Below, piece by piece: positions 8,283 to 16,836 of a stretch of DNA of 64,000 bases. Every line of letters begins with the position of its first letter. The first letter of the stretch is position 1. This DNA is from Gaiellasilicea sp963745775. GTDB lineage: Bacteria > Actinomycetota > Thermoleophilia > Gaiellales > Gaiellaceae. The stretch is taken from positions 1 to 64,000 of the forward strand of contig CAVUYY010000011.1 of the NCBI GenBank assembly GCA_963745775.1. The letters run 5' to 3'. Below the pieces are notes generated by a model, which was not told the DNA's origin, ran no database searches, and worked only from the letters and a program-made list of their open reading frames with translations. The translations under genes were made by a program, and so were the position numbers.

Positions 8283-8999
8283 CTCGGCGAGCCGATCGAG
8301 GTCGGTGGCGGTCCGGCGGCGGCCGAGCACCTCGAGCGCGAAGCGGAGAGCGAGCGCGCGGCGCCGGTCGAGCAGGTCGGTGTCGTGGAAGTAGACGTGA
8401 ACGACCAGATCGGAGGGCCCGCGAACGCTCGCGGCCGCGCGCGCCGCCATCCCGAGCGAATGCGTCGTCGGAAGCTCGAGCAGCTCGCCCCCGTTGGGAA
8501 GCGCGAGCCGTCCGGGTGCATCGAGCGAGAGCCGCGGCGCTCCGTCGTCCAGGTACGGGGGTCGGAAGCTCGTCGCGGTGCAGTCGGCGTAGCCGAGCTC
8601 GGCGACGGCGCGGGCGACCGACTCGTCCATGTACCAGCCGCCGCCACAGAACAGCGTGGGGCGGAGGCCCTGCTCGCGGAGCCACGCGCCTTCGCGGCGG
8701 ACGCGCTCGCCGGCGTCGCCCCCGCCTCGATCGAGACTGCTTGGCCGTGCGTGAGTCGGCGACGTCCAGTGCGTGTGGTGGCCGAGCGGACCGTGAGCGG
8801 CGGCCGTCCGCGCCCGTTCGAGCCAGATCGTCTCGTCCTCGCCGGTCTCGGGATCGGGAGGCCGCATCAGCGCCGCGATCCGGAATCCGCCGGGCCGAGC
8901 CGCCTGGAGCCGCGAGAAGCGCGCCCACACCCGGTCGTCCAGCGGTCGTTCGACGTGGCAGGAGGCCACCGCGTACCTTGTGGCCCAGATGTGCGGCAT
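8214..8999 (-). CDS. Polysaccharide deacetylase-like protein
   Basis: 261 residues; ATG 8999 (after GATACT) or GTG 8969 could be the start. LGHHTHWTSP and GLRPTLFCGGGWYMDESVARAVAELGYADCTATSFRPPY resemble the barrel strands and metal-site histidines of NodB-type carbohydrate esterases, with a later VVHVYFHDTDLL that fits the final catalytic His strand. The classical TFDDG motif is missing, so it is a divergent or non-canonical member. It may trim acetyl groups from the surface polymer. It is divergent from asnB with starts overlapping by about 11 bases. The family call is moderate. Confidence 0.5.
   Translation of the reverse strand: MPHIWATRYAVASCHVERPLDDRVWARFSRLQAARPGGFRIAALMRPPDPETGEDETIWLERARTAAAHGPLGHHTHWTSPTHARPSSLDRGGGDAGERVRREGAWLREQGLRPTLFCGGGWYMDESVARAVAELGYADCTATSFRPPYLDDGAPRLSLDAPGRLALPNGGELLELPTTHSLGMAARAAASVRGPSDLVVHVYFHDTDLLDRRRALALRFALEVLGRRRTATDLDRLAELADGDVPVEDLVVALGENRPVE
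8974..8979 (+). promoter_or_regulatory. Possible -10 box of asnB
   Basis: TACCTT lies 9 bases before ATG 8989. The spacing is slightly longer than at other genes of the window. Confidence 0.35.
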
Positions 9000-10888
9000 C
9001 GCCGGCCTAGTATCGCGGCACGCGCCGCCCGACCCAGCGCTCGTGGAGCGGATGATCGACGCGCTCCGTCATCGCGGTCCCGACGAGGGCGGCGTGGACG
9101 CGCTCGGCCGCTGCGTGCTCGGCCACCGGCGCCTGAAGGTGATCGACCTCGATACCGGCTCGCAGCCCGTGACGAACGAGCAGGGCGACGTCACCTGCGT
9201 CTTCAACGGCGAGCTCTACGAGTTCCGGGCGCTGCGCGAGGAGCTGGCCGCCCGAGGTCACCGGATCCCCGGTACGGGCGACACGCCCGTCATCCCGCAC
9301 GCCTACGAGGAGCACGGGACGGCGTTTCCGCGAGCAGCTGCACGGGATGTTCGCGCTCGCGCTCTGGGACGCCTCGCGCGACCGGCTCGTGCTCGCGCGC
9401 GACCGGATCGGCAAGAAGCCGCTCCTCTACGCCGAGCTCCCGGACGGCACCCTCGCGTTCGCCTCGGAGTTGAAGGCGCTGCTGCGGCTGCCGGCGCTCG
9501 CGCGCGAGCTCGACCTCGACCAGCTCGACGCGTTTCTCGCGCTCCAGTACGTGCCAGGGCCGGCGACCGCGCTGCGTGGGGTGAAGAAGGTGCCGCCGGG
9601 TCACGTGCTCGTCTGGGAGAACGGCGCGATCACGGTCGAGCCGTACTGGACGCTGGAGGCGCGGCCGGTGGAGCGGACGGACGAGGAATGGCTCGAGCTC
9701 GTGCGCTCGACGGTCGGCGCCGCAGTGCGCCGCCGGCTGATCGCGGACGTGCCGTTGGGCGCGCTTCTCTCGGGCGGGATCGACTCGAGCATCGTCGTCG
9801 CGCTGATGGCGCAGGCGTCGGCCGAGCCGGTGCGCACGTTCACGATCGGCTTTCCGGACGCGCGTTACGACGAGCGGGAGTACGCGCGCGCCGTCGCCGA
9901 GCGCTACGGCACGCGGCATCAGGAGCTCGAGGTCGAGCTCGACGCGGCCGAGCTGCTGCCTCGGGTCGCGTGGGCCTTCGACGAGCCGTTCGGCGACGAG
10001 GCCGCTCTGCCGTCGCTGCTCGTCTCCGAGCTGGCGCGCGAGCACGTGACCGTGGCGCTCGCCGGCGACGGGGGCGACGAGGCGTTTGCGGGCTACGAGC
10101 GGTATCGGGCCCATGGGTTGGCGGCGGCGCTGGCGCGCGTGCCTGTCCTGCCGGGGCTTGGCGCGCGGGCGTTGCGGGCGCTCCCGTCGGGGCGCTCGGA
10201 GCCGCGATCGCCGGCCTTCCGAGCGGCCCGCCTAGCGGAGGTCGCGGCGTCGGGTGCTGGAGAGCGGTACGCGCGCCTGACGGAGGTCTTCTCGCCCGAG
10301 CAGCGCGGCCGGCTCTGGACGGACGAGGCGCGGCCGACGCTCTACGAGCCGCCGGCGCCCGCAGGCAGCGGGATCGGAGCACTCCAGCGGCACGACATCG
10401 AGACGTATCTCCCGGGCGACCTGCTCGTGAAGGCCGACCTCGCCTCGATGGCGCACTCGCTCGAGCTCCGCTCGCCGTTCCTCGACCACGAGGTGCTCGA
10501 GCTCGGGCTCTCGCTCCCGGACCGGCTGCGGCTGAAGGGGATGCAGGGCAAGGTCGCCCTGCGGAGGGCGTTCGCCGCGGACCTACCGCCCCGCGTCGCC
10601 GCCCGCGGCAAGACCGGATTCGGCGTTCCGCTCGGGCGCTGGTTTCGCGAGGACCTGCGCGAGCTCGCGTCCGACCTCCTGCTCGACCGCCGCGCACGCG
10701 ACCGCGGCCACTTCCGGCCCGCGGAGGCGAAGCGGCTGCTGCACGAGCACGTCTCCGGCGAGCGCGACCACGGGCATCGCCTCTGGTGCCTGCTGATGCT
10801 CGAGCTCTGGCAGCGCTTCTACGTCGAGTCGGAGGCTCCGCCGGCCTCGGCGCTCGACACGCGCGTCGAGTCGCTCGCCGTCCACTGA
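8989..10888 (+). CDS. asnB: Asparagine synthetase-type amidotransferase (frameshifted)
   Basis: Starts MCGIAGL at ATG 8989, so Cys2 is the glutaminase nucleophile after Met removal; RHRGPDEGG and NGELYEF complete the class II glutaminase site. The frame shifts by one base near 9322-9326 (HGTAF to FREQLHGMFALALWD), probably an indel. The synthetase half carries the PP-loop LSGGIDSS, FDEPFGDEAALPSLL and LAGDGGDEAFAGYERY. The corrected length of about 630 residues is normal. In glycan clusters such enzymes may amidate uronic acid carboxyls in the polymer as well as make asparagine; context suggests the former but cannot prove it. Confidence 0.85.
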
Positions 10889-10889
10889 G

Positions 10890-12230
10890 GTGTCCCGCAC
10901 CCGCGCCTACGCGCTCGTCGCGGCCGTCTGCGCTCTGCCGCGGCTCGTCGTCGTCGCGATCGAGCGTGGCGAGATCCTGCTCGCCTACACGGAGAAGAGC
11001 GACGACTTCGCGCGCACGCTCGTCGCGAGCGGAACGGTCGGCTTCATCCCGGGCGTCCCCTCGGCGTACACGCAGCCGCTCTACACCTTCTTCCTCGCGC
11101 CGCTCTACTGGGTGTTCGGCCGGCACTGGCTCGTGGTCGGGCTCGCGCAGACGCTCGTCGCGGTCGCGACGGCGCTCATCGTCTACGAGATCGGGCGACG
11201 GATTGCGTCGCAGCGGGTGGGGATCGTGGCCGCGGCGCTCTCCACGCTCCACCCGTACCTCGTCTGGCACGACGTCCACGTCAACCGCGAGATCCTGGAC
11301 ACGCTGCTCGCCGCGGCGATCGTGCTCGCGACGCTGGTGGCCGCCGACAGGCTTGTGTTGTTTCAACACAAGCCTTCTCCGAGCGATGGAGCGGCGCCGA
11401 TCGGCGGCGAGCTTGTGTTGGAAGCGCACAAGGTTTTCCGGCGGCGCGCCTGGCTGTGGGGAGCGATCCTCGGCGCGCTGCTCGGGCTCGCGATCCTCGG
11501 CAACTCGCGGCTCGTGCTCCTGCCGCTGGTCATCGTCGGCTACCTCGCGTGGCGACTGGGCTCGGCGCGGACGATCCTGACGCTGGGCGCTGCGGGCGCG
11601 GCAGGGATCGTGCTCGTCCTGGCGCCGTGGGTCGTGCGGAACGACATCTCCGTCGGCTGCTACGCGATCACGACCGACACCCGCGCGCTCTGGAAGGCGA
11701 ACAACCCGGCGACGTACGACCTCCTCGCGGCGGGGAAGTGGATCGACGACGTCCCGAACATCCCCGGCGCGCAGCTCTCGCCCGAGTTCCAGGCGGCGAT
11801 CTACGCCGACCGGGGCGAGCTGATCGAGGTCGACGAGTGCGCGCAGATGCGCTTCTACCGCGGGCTCGTCACCGACTTCTGGCGCGAGCAGCCCGGCGAG
11901 AAGGCGAGGCTGTCGGCGCAGGCGGCGGGGATGCTCTGGAATCCGACCTTCAGCGTCGAGCGCGAGGAGCGGAGCCAGGGGCTCGTCGGGGTCGCGAAGG
12001 ACTGGGGCGAGCCGCTCTACATCGCCGCGATCTACGTCCTCGCCGTCGCCGGCCTCTTCCTCGTCTCGCGGGCGTTCGCCGTGCTCGCCGTTGCGCTCCT
12101 CGCCTACAACACGCTCGCGGCGATGGTCTTCGTCGGCAACGTCCGCTATCGCGTTCCATGGGACTTCCTGCTCGCGCTGCTCGCCGCCGTCGCGCTCGAG
12201 CGGCTGTGGCTGCGGTTGCGCACGCGATGA
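10890..12230 (+). CDS. PMT/ArnT-like membrane glycosyltransferase with palindromic in-frame insert
   Basis: 446 residues, GTG start one base after the asnB stop. The first extracellular loop has YTEKSDDFARTLVASG and AYTQPLYTFFLAPLYWVFG, placed as in GT39/ArnT-type polyprenyl-phosphate-sugar transferases; about nine helices follow. WHDVHVNREILDTLLAAAIVLATL is a normal catalytic-loop/helix segment, but the next ~30 residues (RLVLFQHKPSPSDGAAP... to EAHKVFRR) are encoded by a low-GC palindromic stretch, and the expected next helix (RAWLWGAILGALLGLAILGNSRL) resumes immediately after. The insert keeps the frame and falls in a cytoplasmic-side loop. ATGA overlap with the next gene. Confidence 0.75.
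   Translation: MSRTRAYALVAAVCALPRLVVVAIERGEILLAYTEKSDDFARTLVASGTVGFIPGVPSAYTQPLYTFFLAPLYWVFGRHWLVVGLAQTLVAVATALIVYEIGRRIASQRVGIVAAALSTLHPYLVWHDVHVNREILDTLLAAAIVLATLVAADRLVLFQHKPSPSDGAAPIGGELVLEAHKVFRRRAWLWGAILGALLGLAILGNSRLVLLPLVIVGYLAWRLGSARTILTLGAAGAAGIVLVLAPWVVRNDISVGCYAITTDTRALWKANNPATYDLLAAGKWIDDVPNIPGAQLSPEFQAAIYADRGELIEVDECAQMRFYRGLVTDFWREQPGEKARLSAQAAGMLWNPTFSVEREERSQGLVGVAKDWGEPLYIAAIYVLAVAGLFLVSRAFAVLAVALLAYNTLAAMVFVGNVRYRVPWDFLLALLAAVALERLWLRLRTR
11349..11432. repeat. Palindromic element inserted in frame within a coding sequence
   Basis: Stem-loop 1 is perfect: AGGCTTGTGTTG (11349-11360), TTT, CAACACAAGCCT (11364-11375). Stem-loop 2 reuses the motif: CTTGTG (11412-11417), 9-base loop, CACAAG (11427-11432). 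The 10-mer GCTTGTGTTG occurs in both as a direct repeat. Base composition is visibly lower in GC than the flanks. This resembles small palindromic elements that insert in genes and stay translated. Confidence 0.7.
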
Positions 12231-13253
12231 AGGTCGTCCACGTCCACAAGATGCGCGGGATCGGCGGCTCGGAGCGCCACCTCTTGACGCTGCTGCCGGC
12301 GCTGCGCGGGCGAGGAGTCGACGCGAGGTTCGTCGGGCTGGACGACCTCGACGGTTGGGATCCGCAGCCGTTCTACGACGAGCTCGACCGCGGCGAGGTG
12401 CCGTACGTTCGACTCCGCTCGGCACGCGGTCTCGGCCGCGCGGTCGGCAGGACAGATGTCCTCCATACGCACCTCGTCCACGCGGACGTGCTCGGCGCGC
12501 TCGTCCGTGGCAAACGCGCGCTCGTCTCGACGAAGCACAACGACGACCCGTTTCGCACCGGCCCGTTCCGCTTCGTCGAGCGGGCGATCACCCGCCGAGC
12601 GGCGCGGGTGATCTGCATCACCGAGGCGTTGCGCCGCTTCAACGTCGAGCGGGTCGGGCTGCCGGCGCGAGAAGCTCGTCGTCATCCCCTACGGCCTCGA
12701 CGAGCCGCCGGCCGCCTGGGGCACGAACGAGCTCGAGCTCCCGGAGGGGAAGCTCGTCGTCGCGGTCTCGCGGCTCGTGCCGCAGAAGGGGCTCGACGTA
12801 GCCGTGGAGGCGATGGCGGGGATCGACGCGACGCTCGTCGTCCTCGGCGAGGGGCCGGAGCGCGAGCGGCTCGAGGCGCTCGCTCGCGCGCGCGGCGTCC
12901 GGCTGCTCCTCCCGGGCCGCGTCGGGGACGTGGCGGCGATACTCCGCCGCGCCGATCTCCTCGTCCATCCCGCCCGCTGGGAGGGCTTTGGGCTCGCGCT
13001 CCTCGAGGCGATGCTCTGCGAGCTCCCAGTAGTGGCAACCCGTGTCAGCTCGATCCCCGAGATCGTCGTCGACGGCGAGACCGGCGTGCTCGTCCCGCCC
13101 GACGATTCGCGTGCGCTCGGGGCGGCGCTCCAGCGCGTCCTCGCCGACCCGAGCGATCTCGGCGCCCGCGGCCTCGCCCGAGCCCGCGCCGAGTTCTCAG
13201 TTGCCGCGATGGCCGAGCGAACGTGCGCGGTCTACGGGCGCTTGGCGATGTAG
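12227..13253 (+). CDS. GT4 glycosyltransferase (frameshifted)
   Basis: ATG 12227 overlaps the preceding TGA. The N-terminal half reads MKVVHVHKMRGIGGSERHLLTLLPAL, LHTHLVHADVLGAL, STKHNDDPFRTG and ARVICITEALRRFNVERVGL; the frame shifts by one base near 12665-12672, and the rest reads EKLVVIPYGLDEPP, VAVSRLVPQKGLDVAVEAM, VLGEGPERERLEALA and HPARWEGFGLALLEAMLCELPVVATRVSSIPEIV, a textbook GT4 donor domain with the E-x7-E type motif. Likely a cytoplasmic sugar transferase for the polysaccharide. It resembles the GT4 at 13872-14966 in the opening (GG/GISGSE..HLLSLLP). Its 3' end overlaps the convergent NUDIX gene by 22 bases. Confidence 0.8.
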
Positions 13254-13792
13254 AGGTCGAGAACGCGCTGGTTGGCGACGCGGATCGGGATGAGCGCGGC
13301 CATGTCGTCGAGCGGGTAGACGGCTGCCGGTCCTTCGGCGCCGTCCAGTCGCAGCTCGCCTCCGACCGCACGCGCGGCGAAACCGAAGTCGAGCACAGGC
13401 CCGAACGGCGTTCCATGTTGCAGGAACCGCGCGAGCTCTTCGGCAACCTCGATCTCGAGCCCCGTCTGCTCGCGCACGAGCCGAACAGCGGCGGACTCGG
13501 GTGTCTCGGCGTATTCCACGAGCCCACCAGGCAGAGACGCCGGGGCTTCCGGCGTCCCAGAGGGCGGGTGGACGAGGACGATGCCCGAGCCGACCTCGAC
13601 GACTATGAGGACGCCGATCGGGTTCGTCGGATGGTACGCCCAGCCGCACTTCTCACAGATCGGGCGGATCCGCGAGTTGATCGCATCGGTGTGATCACGC
13701 AGCGACCCGGCGCATCGCGGGCAGTGGTTGTAGACCACGTGGCCGGGTGCGACCGTCCGGTAGTCGAGGACGCCCTCGCTTGCCTCGTCCAT
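13232..13792 (-). CDS. NUDIX hydrolase with N-terminal zinc ribbon, degenerate Nudix box
   Basis: 186 residues from ATG 13792; the start is set by AGGAGG 10 bases upstream, the best Shine-Dalgarno in the window (a longer ORF starts at 13831). CPRC (24-27) and CEKCGW (46-51) form a zinc ribbon, as in NADH pyrophosphatase-like NUDIX proteins. The Nudix box at 89-111 reads GGLVEYAETPESAAVRLVRE then QTG: compared with GX5EX7REUXEEXGU, the first RE glutamate is Leu and the second glutamate of EE is Gln, so metal binding may be altered. Substrate unknown. It stands alone between two glycan operons. Confidence 0.75.
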   Translation of the reverse strand: MDEASEGVLDYRTVAPGHVVYNHCPRCAGSLRDHTDAINSRIRPICEKCGWAYHPTNPIGVLIVVEVGSGIVLVHPPSGTPEAPASLPGGLVEYAETPESAAVRLVREQTGLEIEVAEELARFLQHGTPFGPVLDFGFAARAVGGELRLDGAEGPAAVYPLDDMAALIPIRVANQRVLDLYIAKRP

Positions 13793-13835
13793 GCTCGAAG
13801 TTCCTCCTCCCGGGGTGTCGGAGTTGAGCATACGT
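13793..13835 (-). promoter_or_regulatory. -10 box and strong ribosome binding site of the NUDIX gene
   Basis: Minus-strand TATGCT lies about 35 bases before the ATG, followed by GGGAGGAGG ten bases before it. This leadered arrangement contrasts with the leaderless format of most other promoters here. Confidence 0.45.
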
Positions 13836-13871
13836 TCGAGTCGGCGGAGCGGGATCCGAGAATGACCGCCG

Positions 13872-14966
13872 CTAACCGGCCAGCGACGCCCTGTAGAGCA
13901 GCTCCGTCCGGTCGGTACAGCGATCCTCGAGGAAGCGGCTGAGCGCCCGCTCGCGGCCGGCCGCTCCCATCGCTCTCGCCCGCTCCGGGTTCGACGCCAG
14001 CTCCACGATCGCGCGGGCGAGCGGCTCCGACTCGCCGGGCGCGACGAGCAACCCCGTGCGGCCGTCCTCGACCAGCTCGCCGAGGCCGCCGATCGCAGCG
14101 GCGATCACCGGCCGCGCGCGTTCCATCGCCTCGAGCGCGACCATCCCGAACCCCTCGCCGAGGGAGGGGACGACGCTGATCGCGGTCCGCTCGATCGCCG
14201 TCTGGATCGGGTTGACCTGGCCGAGAAAGCGCACGCTGTCCTCGATCCCGAGCTCGCGCGCGTACGCGCGCAGCGCCGGCTCGAGCGGGCCGCGGCCGGC
14301 GATCTCGAGCTCGAGCTCGGGGATCTCCGCGCGCGCATCGCGGAACGCCCGCAGGAGCACGAGGTGCCCCTTGATCGGGATCAGCCGGCCGACGCAGAGC
14401 AGGCGCGGCACGTCGCCGTCATAGGGCCGCGCATCGGGCTGGGGCTCGATCCCGTAGTGAACGATCTCGAACGTCTCCTCGGCGAAGCCCTCCGTTTCCT
14501 TCAGGTAGCGGGCGAGCCCGCGCGAGATCGCGATGTGGCGATGCGAGAGCGCGGCGATCGAGCGGTCGGCGAGCGCGAAGCCGCGACCCTCGCGAAACTC
14601 GTTGAAGCCGTGCTTCGTGCTCACCCGCACGGGCACGCGCGTCGCCGTCCCCGCAAGCTGGCCGTAGACGTCGCCGTGGACGAGGTGCGTGTGCAGGATC
14701 GTCGGCCGCTTCCGCCCCAGGTAGGCGCAGAGGCGGAGAAAGGCGGCCGGATCGACGTCGGCGCCGAGCGGGATCGCGTCGAGAGGCACTCCTTGCGAGC
14801 CGAGCGCACGCGCGAAGTCCCAGGCGCCCGGCTCGTGCTCGTGCAGCATCAGGAAGCGCACGTCCCAGCCCCGCTCGACGAGCGAGGGGAGGAGCGAGAG
14901 CAGGTGCGCCTCGGAGCCGGAGATCCCGGCGACCTTGGCGAGGTGGAGGACGCGGACGTTCTTCAT
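13872..14966 (-). CDS. GT4 glycosyltransferase
   Basis: 364 residues from ATG 14966 (ATGA overlap with the upstream gene; the ORF upstream to 14999 is discarded). MKNVRVLHLAKVAGISGSEAHLLSLLPSL, LHTHLVHGDVYGQL, VSTKHGFNEFREGRG, AISRGLARYL, CVGRLIPIKGHLVLLRAF and SLGEGFGMVALEAMERARPVIAAAIGG-LGE are standard GT4 acceptor and donor motifs. It is the last gene of the nine-gene wzx operon and probably adds one sugar of the repeat unit in the cytoplasm. Sugar specificity cannot be read from the sequence. Confidence 0.85.
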   Translation of the reverse strand: MKNVRVLHLAKVAGISGSEAHLLSLLPSLVERGWDVRFLMLHEHEPGAWDFARALGSQGVPLDAIPLGADVDPAAFLRLCAYLGRKRPTILHTHLVHGDVYGQLAGTATRVPVRVSTKHGFNEFREGRGFALADRSIAALSHRHIAISRGLARYLKETEGFAEETFEIVHYGIEPQPDARPYDGDVPRLLCVGRLIPIKGHLVLLRAFRDARAEIPELELEIAGRGPLEPALRAYARELGIEDSVRFLGQVNPIQTAIERTAISVVPSLGEGFGMVALEAMERARPVIAAAIGGLGELVEDGRTGLLVAPGESEPLARAIVELASNPERARAMGAAGRERALSRFLEDRCTDRTELLYRASLAG

Positions 14967-15991
14967 CGGTTGACGACTCCAAGGACGCCGGCCGCCCACG
15001 AATCGACGGAGTGGCTCGCGACGGCGCGTTCGCGCAGGGTTCGGCCGATCGTTGCCCGCTCCTCTGCGCTCAGCGCCGCGAGCGCCCGGAGGCGGTCGGC
15101 GAGCTCGTCGACCGACTCGCGCTCGAAGCGAAGCCGCGGCTCGATCCCCGCGAAGAGCTCGTCGAAGGACGGGTTCGAGGCGAGCACGGGCAGACAGCTC
15201 CCGCAGGCTTCGTAGACCGCCTTGTCGGGAGCGCCGGCGCGCATGTTGTTGATCAGGAGGTCGGCGCCGGCGTGGAGCTCGCCGATCCGGTCGCGCGGGA
15301 CCGGATCGTGGATCGCGGCGCGGCCGTCCAGCTCGAGCTCGCCGATCAGGCGCTCGAGCTCGGCGCGATGCGCGCGCTCCTCGTCGCTGCCGGAGGTGCC
15401 GTAGACGTCGAGTCGCGTCTCAGGTACCTCGCTGACGGCGCGAATGATCGTCTCGAGCCCCTTCGCCGGCGAGGTGCGGCCGAGGACGATCGCCCGCAGC
15501 TCGTCGCCGGCGGGATGCGGGCTGCACTCGAGCCCGGTGAAGTCGATCCCGTGGCCGAGCGGGACGAGCTTCGGCGTCTCGAGGGGAAACGAGCGCGTGT
15601 CGACGCTGAGCACGTTCGTCGACGCAGCCGTCGCCGCGCGGAGGAGCGGGCTCGCGCGCCAGTGCGCGAACCAGAGCAGGACGGGCACCCGGAGCGGGCG
15701 GGCAAGCGGAGCGGCCAACACCGCGTAGATCGGGCACATGTGGGCGAGCACGGCGTCGGCGCCGCGCAGCTCCGGCACGAGCGCGCGCGCGAAGCGGAGG
15801 CCGCGCGTCGCCTTGCTCCCGCCGCCGAACGTCTTGACGCGGCAGTTCGCGGGAAGCGAGCCCGGGACGGCGCCGAGAGAGAGAACGACGAGCTCGTCCA
15901 CCTGCGCGGCGAGCGCGCGCAGCTTGGCGACAGTCGCGCCGAGGACCGGGTCGGCCGGATCGACCTGCTGGGTGACGAAGATGAGCTTCAA
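14963..15991 (-). CDS. GT4-type glycosyltransferase
   Basis: 342 residues beginning at TTG 15991, which overlaps the upstream TGA as TTGA; the open frame upstream of it is out-of-frame shadow. LKLIFVTQQVDPADPVLGATVAKLRAL is the acceptor-domain start; PVLLWFAHWRASPLLRAAT, VPLGHGIDFTGLEC, AIVLGRTSPAKGLETIIRAV, DLLINNMRAGAPDKAVYEACGSCLPVLASNPSFDELF form the donor domain, with an acidic VYEACG replacing the usual EAMA segment. Part of the wzx operon; acts in the cytoplasm on lipid-linked intermediates. Confidence 0.75.
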   Translation of the reverse strand: MKLIFVTQQVDPADPVLGATVAKLRALAAQVDELVVLSLGAVPGSLPANCRVKTFGGGSKATRGLRFARALVPELRGADAVLAHMCPIYAVLAAPLARPLRVPVLLWFAHWRASPLLRAATAASTNVLSVDTRSFPLETPKLVPLGHGIDFTGLECSPHPAGDELRAIVLGRTSPAKGLETIIRAVSEVPETRLDVYGTSGSDEERAHRAELERLIGELELDGRAAIHDPVPRDRIGELHAGADLLINNMRAGAPDKAVYEACGSCLPVLASNPSFDELFAGIEPRLRFERESVDELADRLRALAALSAEERATIGRTLRERAVASHSVDSWAAGVLGVVNR

Positions 15992-16836
15992 AACACGTCG
16001 AAGTCGCCGAGCTGGAACTGCCAGGGGCCGTCGAGGTTGCCTTCCGGACGCAGCCTCTTGGCGAGGACGCGGATCGGCTTCGGCGTCGGGACGAAGCCGG
16101 CCGCGAGGAAGGCTCCACGCTGCTCGGGCGGGACGAGCGCGATCGTCGGCCTCGCCGAGCCTGTCGCGCGCAGCAGTTGCTTGACCTCGCCGAGCGCGTG
16201 GCAGACGACCGCGACTCGGCCGCGGCTCGGCCGCCACGCGAGCAGCCCCGCGAGCGTGTCGCCTCGGAAGGCGCCCAGGATCCGGTACGCGCGCGGTGAG
16301 CGGAGGTACCGCCACTCGAGGAACGCTGCGTCCACGAGCTGGCCGTTCGCGGTCGCACCGAGCCGCTCCACCTCGGTCGGAACCCTGGTCAAGCTCTCGA
16401 TCCGGAGCTCTCCGCGTCGGCTCGGGACTGCCGGTGGGCGCACCCAGATCCGGCCGCGCCAGAGCTCGCGCCAGCCGAGCCGCTCGAGGAAGATCGGGCG
16501 CGAGGCGTCGTTCGGGAAGGTGACGCCGAGCTCGCAGCCGCGAGCCGCCGCCTCCTCCTCGTTTGCGCGTTCGAGCCGGCCGAAGATGCCCTTGCCGCGC
16601 TCGGCGGGATCGGTTGCGACCTGGAGCGGCATCGCGACGATCTGCTCACGGCCGGCCGCCCGGCAACGGAGGAAGCTCAGTGATGCGAGCCCGACGGCGC
16701 GCTCGCCGTTTCGTTCCATGGTGAGCAAACCGGGGCCTGCCGGGTGTTCGTCGAACCACCATGCGAGCTCCCGCTGGTTCGGCCGCTCGCCCCACACCCG
16801 CTCGAGCAGGTCGAGCGCAGCCTCACGATCGCTCAC
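15988..16836 (-). CDS. GNAT-type acyltransferase
   Basis: 282 residues from GTG 16836, overlapping the deacetylase stop as GTGA. GLASLSFLRCRAAGREQIVAMPLQVATDPAERGKGIFGRLERANEEEAAARGCELGVTFPNDASRPIFLERLGW has the GNAT core (V-x-T-x-P-x-x-R-G-K-G-I/A acetyl-CoA loop, then F.N..A...Y/F..LGW). The C-terminal ~120 residues (WRYLRSPRAYRILGAFRGDTLAGLLAWRP) look like a second, degenerate GNAT half. It probably acylates an amino sugar of the polymer, fitting its place between a deacetylase and glycosyltransferases; acting after deacetylation is an inference. Confidence 0.7.
   Translation of the reverse strand: MSDREAALDLLERVWGERPNQRELAWWFDEHPAGPGLLTMERNGERAVGLASLSFLRCRAAGREQIVAMPLQVATDPAERGKGIFGRLERANEEEAAARGCELGVTFPNDASRPIFLERLGWRELWRGRIWVRPPAVPSRRGELRIESLTRVPTEVERLGATANGQLVDAAFLEWRYLRSPRAYRILGAFRGDTLAGLLAWRPSRGRVAVVCHALGEVKQLLRATGSARPTIALVPPEQRGAFLAAGFVPTPKPIRVLAKRLRPEGNLDGPWQFQLGDFDVF

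Noticed and set aside
9840..12425. 861-residue open frame on the minus strand across asnB and the PMT-like gene
   Set aside because: Arg/Pro/Ala-rich shadow typical of GC-rich antisense frames; the plus strand encodes clear family motifs.
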